NCBI RefSeq assembly: GCF_000787375.1
Contig: NZ_JRJU01000001.1
Location: 124,001-188,000 of the forward strand
DNA from: Halalkalibacter okhensis
GTDB taxonomy: Bacteria; Bacillota; Bacilli; Bacillales; Bacillaceae_D
Reading direction: 5' to 3'
Length of the DNA stretch: 64,000 nt
Shown here: one piece after another, positions 39,661 to 49,479 of the stretch
Position numbering within the stretch: the stretch's first letter is position 1
Layout of the letters: each line of letters opens with the position of its first letter
Notes under the pieces: model-generated
Seen by the model: only the letters and a program-made list of their open reading frames with translations
Databases searched by the model: none
What the model was told of the DNA's origin: nothing
Program-made: the position numbers and the translations under genes

Positions 39661-40117
39661 AAGCAGTCAAAATGTCCTCTTGCCTCGAGAACATTTCCTT
39701 CTCATCGGCATCAGTCATATGGTCATAACCAAGTAAGTGGAGCATACCATGAACAGTTAGAAACCCTAATTCCCGTTCAAATGAGTGACCATATTCCTCC
39801 GCCTGCCTTTTAATGTGAACCGAAGAAATAATGATATCTCCGAGGATATTCGGCATATCTTCTGCATAAACAAACTCAGGTTCATCATCATCTTGTTCAT
39901 TTAATGCAAAAGAAATAACATCTGTTGGTTGATCTTTTTCTCGATATTCTCTATTAATTTCCTGAATACGCTTCTCATCTACCACAGTTACCGAAACCTC
40001 AACCTCACCTTTTAACCCTTCTAGTTCTGCCGTCTTTAAAATGACAGACTCAATCAACTGATGCTGCTCATCAGAAATACTATTCGTCTCATCCGTAAAA
40101 TCAACAGTTATGTTCAT
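39644..40117 (-). CDS. ybeY: Endoribonuclease YbeY
   Basis: 157 residues. The zinc motif HGMLHLLGYDH near 124-134 is exact. Acts in 16S rRNA 3' end maturation and 70S quality control. Overlaps pgpH by 4 bases. Confidence 0.97.
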   Translation of the reverse strand: MNITVDFTDETNSISDEQHQLIESVILKTAELEGLKGEVEVSVTVVDEKRIQEINREYREKDQPTDVISFALNEQDDDEPEFVYAEDMPNILGDIIISSVHIKRQAEEYGHSFERELGFLTVHGMLHLLGYDHMTDADEKEMFSRQEDILTAYGLTR

Positions 40118-42288
40118 CCTTTTTCTCCTTTTCCTTTTACATCTTCTGGGTATTCGATGCGTTGATGAAACGTTCCTTTTAACGTTTCTAGAATTGAAAC
40201 AGCGATTTGGTCAAGTTCCTTTAATGTTAAATCGGATTCATCAAATTGCCCATCTTCTAATTTGTCTTGAATTATTTTTCGAACGAGCGCCTCAATTTTA
40301 TCTGGTGTCGGCTTTTGGATCGTTCGAACTGCCGCTTCTACGCTATCAGCTATCCCAACAATAGCCGAAACTTTCGTTTTTGCCTTTGGTCCCGGATAGC
40401 GAAATTGCGACTCAGGAATAGGCTGGTCTGCATCTTGATTCGCTTTATGATAAAAATACTTAAGTAGTGTCGTTCCATGATGTTGCTCCGCAATATCAAT
40501 GATTTCTTTTGGCATCTTGTACTCCCGCAACAAATCAGCACCATCATATGGGTGTGCAATAATAATGGTTCTACTTAATTGTGGAGAAATTTTATCGTGT
40601 GGATTTTCCATTCTCATTTGATTTTCAATAAAAAAGTGTGGTCTCTTCGTTTTACCTAAATCATGATAATAAGAACCAACCCTCGCTAGCAATCCGTTTT
40701 CTCCAATTGATTCGCAAGCTGCCTCAGCTAAGTTGCCAACTACGACACTGTGATGGTACGTCCCAGGAGCCTCAACCAATATTTTACGCAACAAAGGATG
40801 ATTCGGACTTGAAAGTTCAATTAATCTTGATGTTGATAAAATGCCAAATCCAGCCTCAAAAAATGGCAATAACCCTATTGTCAGTACTGCAGCAACAAAT
40901 CCAGATAGAAAGGCAAAGCCTACATGCATCCCAATTTCAAACCAGCCACTTTGAACAGTTTTCATAAACATTAGAGCAACGACTGCCACCATATTAATGG
41001 CCGAAACAAATAAACCAGCTCTTAAAATTCTCGAAATTCGATTAGACTTATCTAAGAAATATGCACCTGCAAATGAACTAAACAACATGTAAAAACCATA
41101 AGTAAAGTTGAATGTTCCGACTGTTTCATTATTAAACATTATACTTCCAACAACAGCGAACATGATCCCCGTGTAAAGCGCAAGTCGAGTATGAATGAGT
41201 AATGTAATTAGCATTGCACCAATAGCAACAGGAACAACAAAGCCAATTCCTTGAATTTCTAACCCTTCTAATAGGCTAGTAATTTTCATTAATGATACTG
41301 TTACAATAAAAATTAACGTATACATTAGTAAATGACTGTTATTTTTCTGTACGGACGTTTGTGCTTCATTTACATAATAAGCTAACATTCCTGTAATAAG
41401 CAAAACGAGTAAGGCTAGTCCAATGTAAGGAAAGAAATTAAAAGACCCATCTAACAGTCCTACAATACGAAGTTGTTCATAGATGTCATGACTAATCATC
41501 TCCCCTTCTTTTACAAGGAGTTGTCCTTCTCGAATTAACACAGGCTCGACACTTTCCGCTGCCTCCTGTCGTAGTTGCTCCGTAGCATTAGCATCATATA
41601 TGTAATTTGGAATTATAGCAAACTGTGCTACTTCAATCATTGCGTCTAACAATCTACTACTAACCGTCGATATAGCTATTTGGTTACTTACCTCTTGTTT
41701 TGCATCTGCTAGTTCACGAATGGATATTCTTTCACTCATCACTTCATGGACAGCATTTGTCGTCGTTTCTTTGGCTATTTGTAACTGTGAATCACCGGCT
41801 TCCAACAATGTCACTAGAGTTTGATCGGTAATTCCATGATTCCTTCTTAACGATAAAACTTCTTTCACATAGTCAACTCTCAGCTCAATAAGTTCATCAC
41901 CACTTAAAGGCTCTTCTTCTAAATCTCGGTCCTCTATAAGGTCTTCTTCCATATTCTTTGTTTTATCTACTACTTCAAATATATCATCAACTTTCTTCAC
42001 CTGATTTTGAGCATACTCTCGCTTTAGGTCATACACAGGACCAATCTCATCAACAGCTGCACTCCTTCTCTCCTCTGTTGCTGTTTTATGCTCAATTGTT
42101 ATAGGAGAACGGATATCTTTATCAGCAATTTGAGAAAGACGAATATCAATCGTTTCAGGAATAACATTTCCTAATAGTAATATATAAAGAATAAAACCTA
42201 TTGTACAAAAAAGAATTGCACGTATATATTGATGTTCTCGCAATCTCCTCCACCATTTTTGTTGATCAATTGATGACCTTCTCTTCAA
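40114..42288 (-). CDS. pgpH: Cyclic-di-AMP phosphodiesterase PgpH (7TM-HD)
   Basis: 724 residues starting at TTG 42288, which has GAGGTGA 5 bases upstream; a GTG at 42297 overlaps that site. One N-terminal helix, a large extracytoplasmic domain (about 50-275), seven helices (about 280-470) and a cytoplasmic HD domain with GTYHHSVVVGNLAEAA and YYHDLGKTKRPHFF. Degrades c-di-AMP, important for potassium and osmotic balance. Confidence 0.96.
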   Translation of the reverse strand: MKRRSSIDQQKWWRRLREHQYIRAILFCTIGFILYILLLGNVIPETIDIRLSQIADKDIRSPITIEHKTATEERRSAAVDEIGPVYDLKREYAQNQVKKVDDIFEVVDKTKNMEEDLIEDRDLEEEPLSGDELIELRVDYVKEVLSLRRNHGITDQTLVTLLEAGDSQLQIAKETTTNAVHEVMSERISIRELADAKQEVSNQIAISTVSSRLLDAMIEVAQFAIIPNYIYDANATEQLRQEAAESVEPVLIREGQLLVKEGEMISHDIYEQLRIVGLLDGSFNFFPYIGLALLVLLITGMLAYYVNEAQTSVQKNNSHLLMYTLIFIVTVSLMKITSLLEGLEIQGIGFVVPVAIGAMLITLLIHTRLALYTGIMFAVVGSIMFNNETVGTFNFTYGFYMLFSSFAGAYFLDKSNRISRILRAGLFVSAINMVAVVALMFMKTVQSGWFEIGMHVGFAFLSGFVAAVLTIGLLPFFEAGFGILSTSRLIELSSPNHPLLRKILVEAPGTYHHSVVVGNLAEAACESIGENGLLARVGSYYHDLGKTKRPHFFIENQMRMENPHDKISPQLSRTIIIAHPYDGADLLREYKMPKEIIDIAEQHHGTTLLKYFYHKANQDADQPIPESQFRYPGPKAKTKVSAIVGIADSVEAAVRTIQKPTPDKIEALVRKIIQDKLEDGQFDESDLTLKELDQIAVSILETLKGTFHQRIEYPEDVKGKGEKG

Positions 42289-42328
42289 ACAAATCACCTC
42301 ATTTCTTTCCTTCTTAATCCTAAAAAGA

Positions 42329-42355
42329 AAGACCCTCTTTCGTTAAGAGGGTCTT
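42329..42355 (-). terminator. Terminator or attenuator between phoH and pgpH
   Basis: 11-bp perfect stem AAGACCCTCTT/AAGAGGGTCTT with a 5-base loop and TCTTTTT following on the minus strand. Partial read-through into pgpH is likely because the genes are co-oriented. Confidence 0.85.
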
Positions 42356-42400
42356 CATATTAACGCCTCCTAGGGCAGGCTTTCTTTTTCAAATAAAATT

Positions 42401-43387
42401 CTATGTTTTCTCGATGAATTCTCGCTCATCTGCATCTTGTTTTTCGTAGGCCTGCAAAATCTGTTGCACCAATGTATGACGAACAACATCAGACTGTTGA
42501 AGATAAATAAATGCAATATCATTCACTTTGTCCAATATTTCAATCGCAACTTTCAAACCAGACTTCTTTCCACGCGGTAGATCAATTTGTGTTAAATCTC
42601 CATTTATCACCATTTTCGAACCGAATCCGAGCCGCGTAATGAACATTTTCATTTGTTCACGAGTTGTATTTTGAGCTTCATCTAGTATAACAAAAGCATC
42701 ATCTAGTGTACGTCCACGCATATAAGCTAAAGGTGCTACTTCAATGGTACCTCTTTCCATCAACCTCGCTGTTTGTTCCATGCCCAAAACATCATGAAGA
42801 GCGTCATAGAGAGGACGTAAGTAAGGGTCCACTTTCTCCTTTAAATCTCCAGGTAAAAAACCCAAGCTTTCTCCTGCTTCTACAGCTGGACGCGTCAAAA
42901 CAATTCGCTTTACATAACCTTCTTTTAAAGCAGTAACTGCCATAACAACAGCTAGGTACGTTTTCCCTGTACCTGCAGGACCAATTCCAAAAACCATGTC
43001 CTTTTTCTTTAAGGCAGAGACGTAATGTCGTTGGCCAAGCGTCTTCGCAATAATCGGTTTTCCTTTAACATTCGTTGCCACTTTTTCATCATAAAGCTCA
43101 AGTAGCTCATCGAGACGATTATTTTCAGCTAATTGAGCAGCGTATACGACATCTCTCTCTGAAATAGATATCCCTTTTCGAATTAATTGTATTAATGTTG
43201 TAATGATATGGCGAACAATTTCTATCTTTTCAACATCTCCAGTAACGAGGACTTCCTCACCACGAGTAACAAGCGTCACATCAAGATGTTCTTCTAGTCG
43301 CTTCAGATGTCTGTCACGAGGGCCAATAAGCGCCTGTGTCTCATTAGCATCCTTGACTTCTAACTGTATTGTTTTCGCTTCTGACAA
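42401..43387 (-). CDS. phoH: PhoH family ATPase
   Basis: 328 residues from TTG 43387 (GGAGA 9 bases upstream; another TTG at 43396 touches that site). N-terminal KH-like part, Walker A GPAGTGKT at about 136-143, Walker B FVILDEAQNTT. Thought to act on RNA with YbeY, fitting its operon. Role remains incompletely defined. Confidence 0.93.
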   Translation of the reverse strand: MSEAKTIQLEVKDANETQALIGPRDRHLKRLEEHLDVTLVTRGEEVLVTGDVEKIEIVRHIITTLIQLIRKGISISERDVVYAAQLAENNRLDELLELYDEKVATNVKGKPIIAKTLGQRHYVSALKKKDMVFGIGPAGTGKTYLAVVMAVTALKEGYVKRIVLTRPAVEAGESLGFLPGDLKEKVDPYLRPLYDALHDVLGMEQTARLMERGTIEVAPLAYMRGRTLDDAFVILDEAQNTTREQMKMFITRLGFGSKMVINGDLTQIDLPRGKKSGLKVAIEILDKVNDIAFIYLQQSDVVRHTLVQQILQAYEKQDADEREFIEKT

Positions 43388-43392
43388 TAGAC

Positions 43393-44592
43393 TCAATCTC
43401 CTTGAATAATCGGCTGCTCCGATGTAATATCTTCTATTACTTGGTAATGTATCCGTAAGTTTACTTTACCATTCTCAACAGTTTCGTGCAAAACTTTTTC
43501 TCCCATTATCTCTGCATCCTTCGGTAAATGCTTCGATAAATCTATGCGGGCACGTTCTCTAGCTGCCCGTATGGCTTCTTCCTTTGTATACGTACGTTCA
43601 AATTGTTTGGTTTCAAGATAATCAGATCGTTTATACGTTAATGGCAGCGACCAGTTAAAAAATCTGAATGGTCTTTCGTGAATTGATTCTGTCGATTCTT
43701 CAAACTCCACCTTCCCATATCCCCAAATCGGAATATCTAATCCGTAAATCGAGAGGTAATGTTTGGATTTCTTTTCACCAGTCAATGTTGTAAATAGGCT
43801 ATCTAAAGGGATATTCACTTCAGACTTGTACCAAATCTCACCAAGAACTACAGCCTGAGCTGGGACTAACTCTTTTTCTTCATTTTCGGATTCTTTTTTT
43901 CCAATATAACCAGAGACAAGCAGGTCTCCTTCTCTGACGAAATCATTAGGCTTGACCATAGCTTGGCCGTGCTCAACAAATATTTTGCGAATGATCGCCT
44001 TTTTCGTAGCCACTAAATTTCTCGGGCTATAGCGTTCTGCTTCTTCAGGGAGTTGCTGTTCAACTACTTCAAATTCAAAAGTGGTTCCTTTTTGCCTAAC
44101 TCCAACCCAAGTAGCCCCTTGAACTAACTCGGTAACGTCTCTTTGTATAAGTTCAACACTTGGTAGGGAGAACTGAAAAGCTCCTCGCTTTATCCCCATC
44201 TCCGTTACAACTTGTCTAAGTTCATGCTCTACCTGAGGAGAGGCTCCTTTAATTTCAACCCCCCAAACCATGTTTGAGAGAACGAACATAATAGCCAAGA
44301 ACCCCACAAGCCCCGCAACAAAGCCCGAACGCACCATCAGCCTTCTTATAAAAAAAGGCAAACCATTCCGTTGAATAAACGATACCCTACAATTGGTCAT
44401 TTTTAAAATAGGACGTATACGCTTCGCATCATCTACGTCCATATAACAAACCATCCTCTTATCGCCAATCTTTTTAATTTGCCATATTGATATCTCTTCC
44501 TCAATACAACGATTTAGAAACCTCTCTGGATAATCACCATCTATCCGAACCCGTACATAGCCATGCAAATGGTTAGTCCAATTATTCTTCAT
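43393..44592 (-). CDS. yqfD: Sporulation protein YqfD
   Basis: 399 residues. Cytoplasmic N-terminus (NHLHGYVRVRIDGDYPERFLN), one membrane helix (about 90-112), then a large extracellular domain with GASPQVEHEL, VEHGQAMVKPNDFVREGDLLVSG. Belongs to the SpoIV-like YqfD family needed for efficient sporulation, usually SigE-controlled with yqfC. Five bases before phoH. Confidence 0.93.
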   Translation of the reverse strand: MKNNWTNHLHGYVRVRIDGDYPERFLNRCIEEEISIWQIKKIGDKRMVCYMDVDDAKRIRPILKMTNCRVSFIQRNGLPFFIRRLMVRSGFVAGLVGFLAIMFVLSNMVWGVEIKGASPQVEHELRQVVTEMGIKRGAFQFSLPSVELIQRDVTELVQGATWVGVRQKGTTFEFEVVEQQLPEEAERYSPRNLVATKKAIIRKIFVEHGQAMVKPNDFVREGDLLVSGYIGKKESENEEKELVPAQAVVLGEIWYKSEVNIPLDSLFTTLTGEKKSKHYLSIYGLDIPIWGYGKVEFEESTESIHERPFRFFNWSLPLTYKRSDYLETKQFERTYTKEEAIRAARERARIDLSKHLPKDAEIMGEKVLHETVENGKVNLRIHYQVIEDITSEQPIIQGD

Positions 44593-44636
44593 TTTTGTTT
44601 TTCCCCCTTTAAAACATACGTATACCTAGCTACTAG

Positions 44637-44927
44637 CTATGTACGTGAATCATCTATAAAAAGGACTTGATCAATGCGCCCTTCAAGTAACAGTTCTTCT
44701 GGTAAGATCGTTTTAATGACAAAACTGTCACCTTTTATGAGTAATTGCCCCTGCTTTAGTAACAACCGGAGCTCTTGATTAGAGAATCTTAATACACCGC
44801 GATGATTTTCAATGTATATATGCAACTGACCGATCATTGTGATTCGCGGCAGGTCCATCATGACATCAGCAGGTAATTGCAATTGCTTTGTCATCCAGTT
44901 CTTCATTTGTTGTCTCATCTTTTTCAT
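44637..44927 (-). CDS. yqfC: Sporulation protein YqfC
   Basis: 96 residues: basic N-terminus, then LPADVMMDLPRITMIGQLHIYIENHRGVLRFSNQELRLLL, diagnostic for YqfC. Transcribed with yqfD; a SigE-like promoter precedes it. ATG follows AGGGGG. Confidence 0.93.
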   Translation of the reverse strand: MKKMRQQMKNWMTKQLQLPADVMMDLPRITMIGQLHIYIENHRGVLRFSNQELRLLLKQGQLLIKGDSFVIKTILPEELLLEGRIDQVLFIDDSRT

Positions 44928-44948
44928 ACGTGAACCCCCTCTCCTCTA

Positions 44949-44979
44949 ATCTTTATGATCAATGGTGAGTTGATATCAC
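44949..44979 (-). promoter_or_regulatory. SigE-like promoter of yqfCD
   Basis: Minus strand: GTGATATCA (44979-44971) with ATATC core, 14-base spacer, CATAAAGAT (44957-44949). Compare SigE consensus ATATT-N14-CATACAAT. About 22 bases from the yqfC ATG. Confidence 0.55.
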
Positions 44980-45005
44980 AACGAATCGACGTCAAACAAA
45001 AAAAA

Positions 45006-45032
45006 GAAGCAGTGCCTAGTTGGCACTACTTC
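45006..45032 (-). terminator. Terminator of the 45026 gene
   Basis: 11-bp stem GAAGTAGTGCC/GGCACTGCTTC (one wobble), 5-base loop, then TTTTTTT on the minus strand. Overlaps the stop codon and separates floA-nfeD transcripts from yqfC. Confidence 0.9.
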
Positions 45033-45565
45033 ATATAGCGTTTTCTCGAAAAAGTATTATGCGGCTGACGTCCTCTTGGGGGACCAAGTACTTCCGACCA
45101 GACAACTGCTTTCATTGCTTCTTTATTCGATAGTCGATTTAAACGGAGATCAAGACCTCCACTCTGATTTGTTGCTTCTGTTTCGCTTTTAGTTTCAAGA
45201 CCTCTTTTCAAAGTCTTTTCTCTTTTTTGACGAAGCTCATCGTACCGGTCTTGAAGTTCTTGCTGCAATAGCTCTTTTTCCACAGGTACCGTCACCTGGT
45301 CCATTTTAGATTCTTGTCGAGCTGGAACTCGTTCAGGTTCCACTTCTTCTTGCTTAAATATTTCTCGCCAGTCCACTTTTTCTTCTTGAGGTTGTGGTTG
45401 CCTTTGTGGTTGTCTCTGTCTCTGGCCAGTTCCACGGTTTTCTTGTTGCTGTTGCCCAGCACCAGACATTCGACCTAGCATACTAATGATACCACCAACA
45501 ACAACCGCAACGAAGACAAAATTTTGAACAATAAAATCAAATAAACGTTCTAAAGGCACATTCAT
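45026..45565 (-). CDS. Unknown membrane-anchored protein downstream of floA
   Basis: 179 residues. One N-terminal membrane segment (about 12-30: FVFVAVVVGGIISML), then a Gln/Arg/Pro-rich linker (about 38-62), a Glu-rich helical stretch (about 65-130, coiled-coil-like), and a basic conserved-looking end NKEAMKAVVWSEVLGPPRGRQPH. I do not recognise a named family. It follows floA by 33 bases and has the operon terminator, so it is the third gene of nfeD-floA-X, a place held by the unrelated-length yqfB in B. subtilis. Confidence 0.8.
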   Translation of the reverse strand: MNVPLERLFDFIVQNFVFVAVVVGGIISMLGRMSGAGQQQQENRGTGQRQRQPQRQPQPQEEKVDWREIFKQEEVEPERVPARQESKMDQVTVPVEKELLQQELQDRYDELRQKREKTLKRGLETKSETEATNQSGGLDLRLNRLSNKEAMKAVVWSEVLGPPRGRQPHNTFSRKRYMK

Positions 45566-45598
45566 CTCCTCCTTTCATTTTTAGGGGAGGATTCATGA

Positions 45599-46600
45599 TT
45601 ATTCACCCTTTTGATTAGTTGAATCACCATCAGTAGCTTTGCTGATCGAATCACGCATATCTGTATCTGCCATTACATTCTGATAGTTCATATAATCCAT
45701 AACACCCATGTTTCCTTGACGTAATGCCTCAGAAAGTGCCATTGGTACTTCAGCTTCAGCTTCAACAACCTTCGCACGCATTTCTTCTACTTTAGCTTTC
45801 ATCTCTTGTTCTTTCGCTACTGCCATTGCACGACGTTCTTCTGCTTTTGCTTGAGCAATCTTCTTATCAGCCTCAGCTTGGTCAGTCTGTAATTCAGCAC
45901 CAATATTTTTGCCAATATCAATATCTGCAATATCAATAGACAGAATTTCAAACGCCGTTCCTGCATCCAATCCTTTTGAAAGAACTGTTTGTGAAATCAT
46001 ATCAGGATTTTCTAATACTTTTTTATGATTTTCTGCTGAACCGATGGTAGAAACGATCCCTTCACCAACACGTGCAATAACCGTATCTTCACCAGCACCC
46101 CCAACAAGGCGGTCGATGTTAGCGCGTACTGTAATACGAGCCTTCGCTTTCACTTCAATTCCATCCATCGCCACACCGGCAATAAATGGCGTTTCGATTA
46201 CTTTCGGGTTAACACTCATTTGTACCGCTTCAAGTACATCACGTCCAGCTAGATCAATTGCTGCTGCACGTTCAAAACTCAATTCAATATTCGCTCTTTG
46301 CGCTGCAATAAGCGCGTTAACAACACGGTCAACATTACCACCAGCTAAGTAATGCCCCTCTAATTTAGATGTACTTAAATCAAGCCCTGCTTTTACCGCT
46401 TTAATTAATGGGTTTACAACACGTGCAGGTATAACTCGACGTAACCTCATTCCAACTAATTCAAAAATACCAATTCTAACTCCTGCCGCTAAGGCTGAAA
46501 TCCATAGCATAACTGGTACAAATGTAAATAATACCGCAAGCAAGATAAGCAAGATCGCCAAACCAATTAACAATGTAATACTTCCAGGATCTAATGCCAT
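45599..46600 (-). CDS. floA: Flotillin-like protein FloA
   Basis: 333 residues. N-terminal hydrophobic hairpin (about 8-40), SPFH/band-7 domain (about 50-220), Glu/Ala/Lys-rich coiled coil (about 230-290: [30 protein letters not shown]). FloA scaffolds membrane microdomains. Four bases after nfeD, a conserved partner. Likely induced by SigW via the upstream promoter. Confidence 0.96.
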   Translation of the reverse strand: MALDPGSITLLIGLAILLILLAVLFTFVPVMLWISALAAGVRIGIFELVGMRLRRVIPARVVNPLIKAVKAGLDLSTSKLEGHYLAGGNVDRVVNALIAAQRANIELSFERAAAIDLAGRDVLEAVQMSVNPKVIETPFIAGVAMDGIEVKAKARITVRANIDRLVGGAGEDTVIARVGEGIVSTIGSAENHKKVLENPDMISQTVLSKGLDAGTAFEILSIDIADIDIGKNIGAELQTDQAEADKKIAQAKAEERRAMAVAKEQEMKAKVEEMRAKVVEAEAEVPMALSEALRQGNMGVMDYMNYQNVMADTDMRDSISKATDGDSTNQKGE

Positions 46601-46604
46601 TTTC

Positions 46605-47963
46605 TTATTCCTCCTTTAAATTGTTTTCTTTCACTTCACGAACGACAATTCGCGAACCAGCTGTATACACAACTTCAATTTTGCTACCCTGTCCAATATA
46701 TCCTCCCTCAGATACAACGTCAAGACGCTCTTGATTAAAAACTGCTGAACCTGAAGGACGCAGTGGAGTCAAAGTCGTACCAGATTGACCAATCAATTCT
46801 TCTCTTGTTTTATTAGAGATATACCCTTTGTCTGTACTCGTTGAATCCGTATGGATGATCTTCTTCATCGGACCCCAGTTGCCAAAATATTTAAAGATAA
46901 AAACCGTTGCAACAGCTGTTATCACAAGGGCAATCGCAATATAGATCAGCATCGAAGCCGTTGAAAATGAAGCGAGCAGCATACCTCCAATAACGGAGGC
47001 AATCCCTAACAAACCAAAGATCCCAAAGCCAGGTATAAATATTTCTACCACAATGAGTAAAAAACCAATCACAAACAAAATCATCGATTCCCAACCAGCA
47101 AATCCCGCAAACATATGCCCGAAGAAAAAGAGCATCAAGGCGGAAATCCCCATTATTCCCGGTACCCCAAAACCTGGTGAGTAAAGTTCAAGAACAAGCC
47201 CCAAGCTACCTATGGATAATAGAATTGGTATGACAACAGGATGAGTGACAAAACGCGCAATTTGCTCAGAAAAGCTAACTTGCATATCCCGCTCTTCTAC
47301 ACTCCCTAATTGTAAATAGTCAATAAGCTCCGTTCGATTAGAAGCAATCGCTTCGGCATACTCTACCTGCATTGCTTGTTGCGCTGTAAGAGTTAATAAT
47401 TCACCTTCAGGCGCCCCTAATTCAGGCAGATCAATACGTTGATCAGCCATGGCAAGAGCATACTGCGGATCTCGACCATTTAACTCAGCAGCACTACGCA
47501 TCTCAGACAACCAGTATGATTGTGTCTTATCTTCAGCCGCATTTCCGGCACCATCGATTACAGCTGCTGACCCCATAGTTGCCCCTGGCGCCATAATTAT
47601 TTGCTCAGTATTAAGCGCGATATAAGCACCTGCTGAAATCGCCTTATTTTTAACAAAAGTAATAATTGGAATATCACTTTCTTGGATTAACAGTGCAATA
47701 TTACCAGCTGCATCAACCGCTCCTCCTGGTGTATCCATCTCTAAAATAATATGGGTAGCTCCATTTTCTTTCGCCGTAGTAATAGAACGTGACATAAAAG
47801 CTTCAAGCCCACGCTCTACTGTTTGTTCAACTGGAATATAATAAACTAAAGATTCATTCTCAGATTCTTGATCACTATAAACGAAAGATTGAATCGGTAT
47901 GAGCAAACAAGCTAAAAAAAGAAACGCGATTGACCCAATAAGACGTAAACGTTTGCTTTTCAT
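46605..47963 (-). CDS. nfeD: NfeD-family membrane protease (YqeZ-like)
   Basis: 452 residues from the ATG at 47963 after GGGAGGG; longer open frame upstream has no ribosome site. Signal peptide, ClpP-like serine protease domain ([13 protein letters not shown] and [13 protein letters not shown] with the nucleophilic Ser), four or five membrane helices (about 240-360), C-terminal OB fold with [18 protein letters not shown]. Works with FloA in cell-envelope stress response. Confidence 0.95.
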   Translation of the reverse strand: MKSKRLRLIGSIAFLFLACLLIPIQSFVYSDQESENESLVYYIPVEQTVERGLEAFMSRSITTAKENGATHIILEMDTPGGAVDAAGNIALLIQESDIPIITFVKNKAISAGAYIALNTEQIIMAPGATMGSAAVIDGAGNAAEDKTQSYWLSEMRSAAELNGRDPQYALAMADQRIDLPELGAPEGELLTLTAQQAMQVEYAEAIASNRTELIDYLQLGSVEERDMQVSFSEQIARFVTHPVVIPILLSIGSLGLVLELYSPGFGVPGIMGISALMLFFFGHMFAGFAGWESMILFVIGFLLIVVEIFIPGFGIFGLLGIASVIGGMLLASFSTASMLIYIAIALVITAVATVFIFKYFGNWGPMKKIIHTDSTSTDKGYISNKTREELIGQSGTTLTPLRPSGSAVFNQERLDVVSEGGYIGQGSKIEVVYTAGSRIVVREVKENNLKEE

Positions 47964-47998
47964 ATGTACCCTCCCTTCTATCGTCACTCTTATTCTTA

Positions 47999-48025
47999 TA
48001 CGAATATAAGCAAAATGAGGTTTCA
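47999..48025 (-). promoter_or_regulatory. SigW-type ECF promoter of nfeD-floA
   Basis: Minus strand: TGAAAC (48025-48020), 17-base spacer, CGTA (48002-47999), 36 bases before the nfeD ATG. This equals the SigW consensus TGAAAC-N16/17-CGTA, and the yqeZ-yqfA operon is a known SigW target in B. subtilis. Confidence 0.8.
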
Positions 48026-48114
48026 ACTTTTTAACCACTTTTATTATAATATTCACTTTCCATCTACTTATCATTCTATCACGAAAACAAATTCCAGCTC
48101 TAGTATAAGCGAAA

Positions 48115-48148
48115 AAACGTCTCACCTCTAACAAGAGATGAGACGTTT
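48115..48148 (-). terminator. yqeY terminator
   Basis: 15-bp stem, AAACGTCTCAcCTCT with AGAGaTGAGACGTTT, one mismatch, followed by TTTTTTCG on the minus strand. Isolates rpsU-yqeY from nfeD. Confidence 0.9.
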
Positions 48149-48154
48149 GTGTCA

Positions 48155-48598
48155 TTATGATAAATGTTTTTGCACAAGACGATTCACAAGACCACCATCA
48201 GCTTTTCCTTTAACCTTAGGCATGATTGCTCCCATGACCTTACCCATGTCTCCTTTGGTTGAAGCCCCTACCTCTGCAATTGTTTCTAGAACAATTTGAG
48301 AGACCTCTTCTTCAGAAAGCTGTTCTGGCATATAGTCTTCAAGTACGTTAATTTCTTCACGCAACTTGGAAGCTAAATCTTCACGGTTTGCTTTTTCAAA
48401 CTCATGGAGGGAATCCTTGCGTTGTTTCAGTTCGCGATTAAGCACCGTAAGGCTATCATCGTCCGTCAACTCACGTCCGAGCTTATACTTCTCGTTTTGC
48501 AACGATGACTTTACCATACGGATGACAGAGAGTCTATCCTTTTCCTTGTTCTTCATCGCATTCTTCATGTCTTGATTTAACCGTTCAAGAAGATTCAA
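48155..48598 (-). CDS. yqeY: GatB/YqeY domain protein YqeY
   Basis: 147 residues from TTG 48598 (GAGAGGGTG 6 bases upstream). [33 protein letters not shown] and the C-terminal [24 protein letters not shown] are family signatures, resembling the GatB tail domain. A link to tRNA-dependent amidation is suggested from homology, not proven. Confidence 0.95.
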   Translation of the reverse strand: MNLLERLNQDMKNAMKNKEKDRLSVIRMVKSSLQNEKYKLGRELTDDDSLTVLNRELKQRKDSLHEFEKANREDLASKLREEINVLEDYMPEQLSEEEVSQIVLETIAEVGASTKGDMGKVMGAIMPKVKGKADGGLVNRLVQKHLS

Positions 48599-48620
48599 TG
48601 AAAGCACCCTCTCACTTCAA

Positions 48621-48794
48621 TTAGAACTTACGTTTTCTTGCTGCTTCAGATTTCTTCTTACGCTTAACACTAGGCTTTTCATAGTGCTTACGCTTTTTAA
48701 CCTCAGCCAACGTTCCTTCTTTAGAGAGTGATCTCTTGAAGCGACGAAGTGCAGCATCAATCGATTCGTTTTTGCGAACACGAGTTTCTGCCAT
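48621..48794 (-). CDS. rpsU: 30S ribosomal protein S21
   Basis: 57 residues, [20 protein letters not shown]...[28 protein letters not shown] at 48794 after GGAGGGAGGG. Strong promoter upstream; co-transcribed with yqeY. Confidence 0.98.
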   Translation of the reverse strand: MAETRVRKNESIDAALRRFKRSLSKEGTLAEVKKRKHYEKPSVKRKKKSEAARKRKF

Positions 48795-48861
48795 TTTATT
48801 TCCCTCCCTCCGAAACAACCAACTCAGGACGTACATTCAATTTGAGTGCACGTCTCTTAGC

Positions 48862-48890
48862 ATTATAATATAATCATTATGATAGGTCAA
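48862..48890 (-). promoter_or_regulatory. SigA promoter of rpsU
   Basis: TTGACC (48890-48885), 17-base spacer, TATAAT (48867-48862). Confidence 0.8.
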
Positions 48891-48915
48891 CCGAAAATCA
48901 ACAAGTTCCGCTCTA

Positions 48916-49479
48916 TCATTTTGCTTTTAACCCGTTAAGCATTAAATCAATATATATTTTAGATACAGCCTTTTCATTTAACTCTCCTTTTGGGTCAAAC
49001 CAATGATAACTCCAATTCACGGCTCCTAGAATCGCTAGAGTAATAATATTGCTATGCAAATCTTTGCGAAATTCACCCGTTTCCATTCCCTTTTCGATAA
49101 CACGTTTTATATTTTCTTTAAACTCATCACTTTTCTTAAATATATCTTCAAGATGGACGTCATTTAAGTGCTGCATCTCACGAAAAAACACTCTTGCACT
49201 TTGTCCATGTCCCTCTATGTGTTTCATTAGCATGTAAACCATCTCAAAAAGTTTTTGTTCTTGAGTACTGCCTTTGTTTACTATTTCCTCTTGATTTATT
49301 AACAGATCGTCAATATAGCGAAAGTGGATTTCCATTAGTAGCTCTTCTTTGCATTTGAAGTAATAATAGAACGTTCCTTTCGTCACCCCAAGAGCTTCTA
49401 CAATATCTTGAATGGATGTTTCAGTAAACCCATTTTTCCCAAACAAATCAATGCTCTTTTCAATTATTTTCTCCTTCAT
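48916..49479 (-). CDS. TetR/AcrR-family regulator, acyl-CoA-type
   Basis: 187 residues. N-terminal helix-turn-helix (about 3-47: KIIEKSIDLFGKNGFTETSIQDIVEALGVTKGTFYYYFKCKEELL). The C-terminal AVNWSYHWFDPKGELNEKAVSKIYIDLMLNGL resembles the KstR2/FadR-like ligand domain seen in regulators of fatty-acid or acyl-CoA catabolism. Nearby acyl-CoA genes at 51584-54771 have their own MerR regulator, so the target is uncertain. Confidence 0.85.
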   Translation of the reverse strand: MKEKIIEKSIDLFGKNGFTETSIQDIVEALGVTKGTFYYYFKCKEELLMEIHFRYIDDLLINQEEIVNKGSTQEQKLFEMVYMLMKHIEGHGQSARVFFREMQHLNDVHLEDIFKKSDEFKENIKRVIEKGMETGEFRKDLHSNIITLAILGAVNWSYHWFDPKGELNEKAVSKIYIDLMLNGLKAK

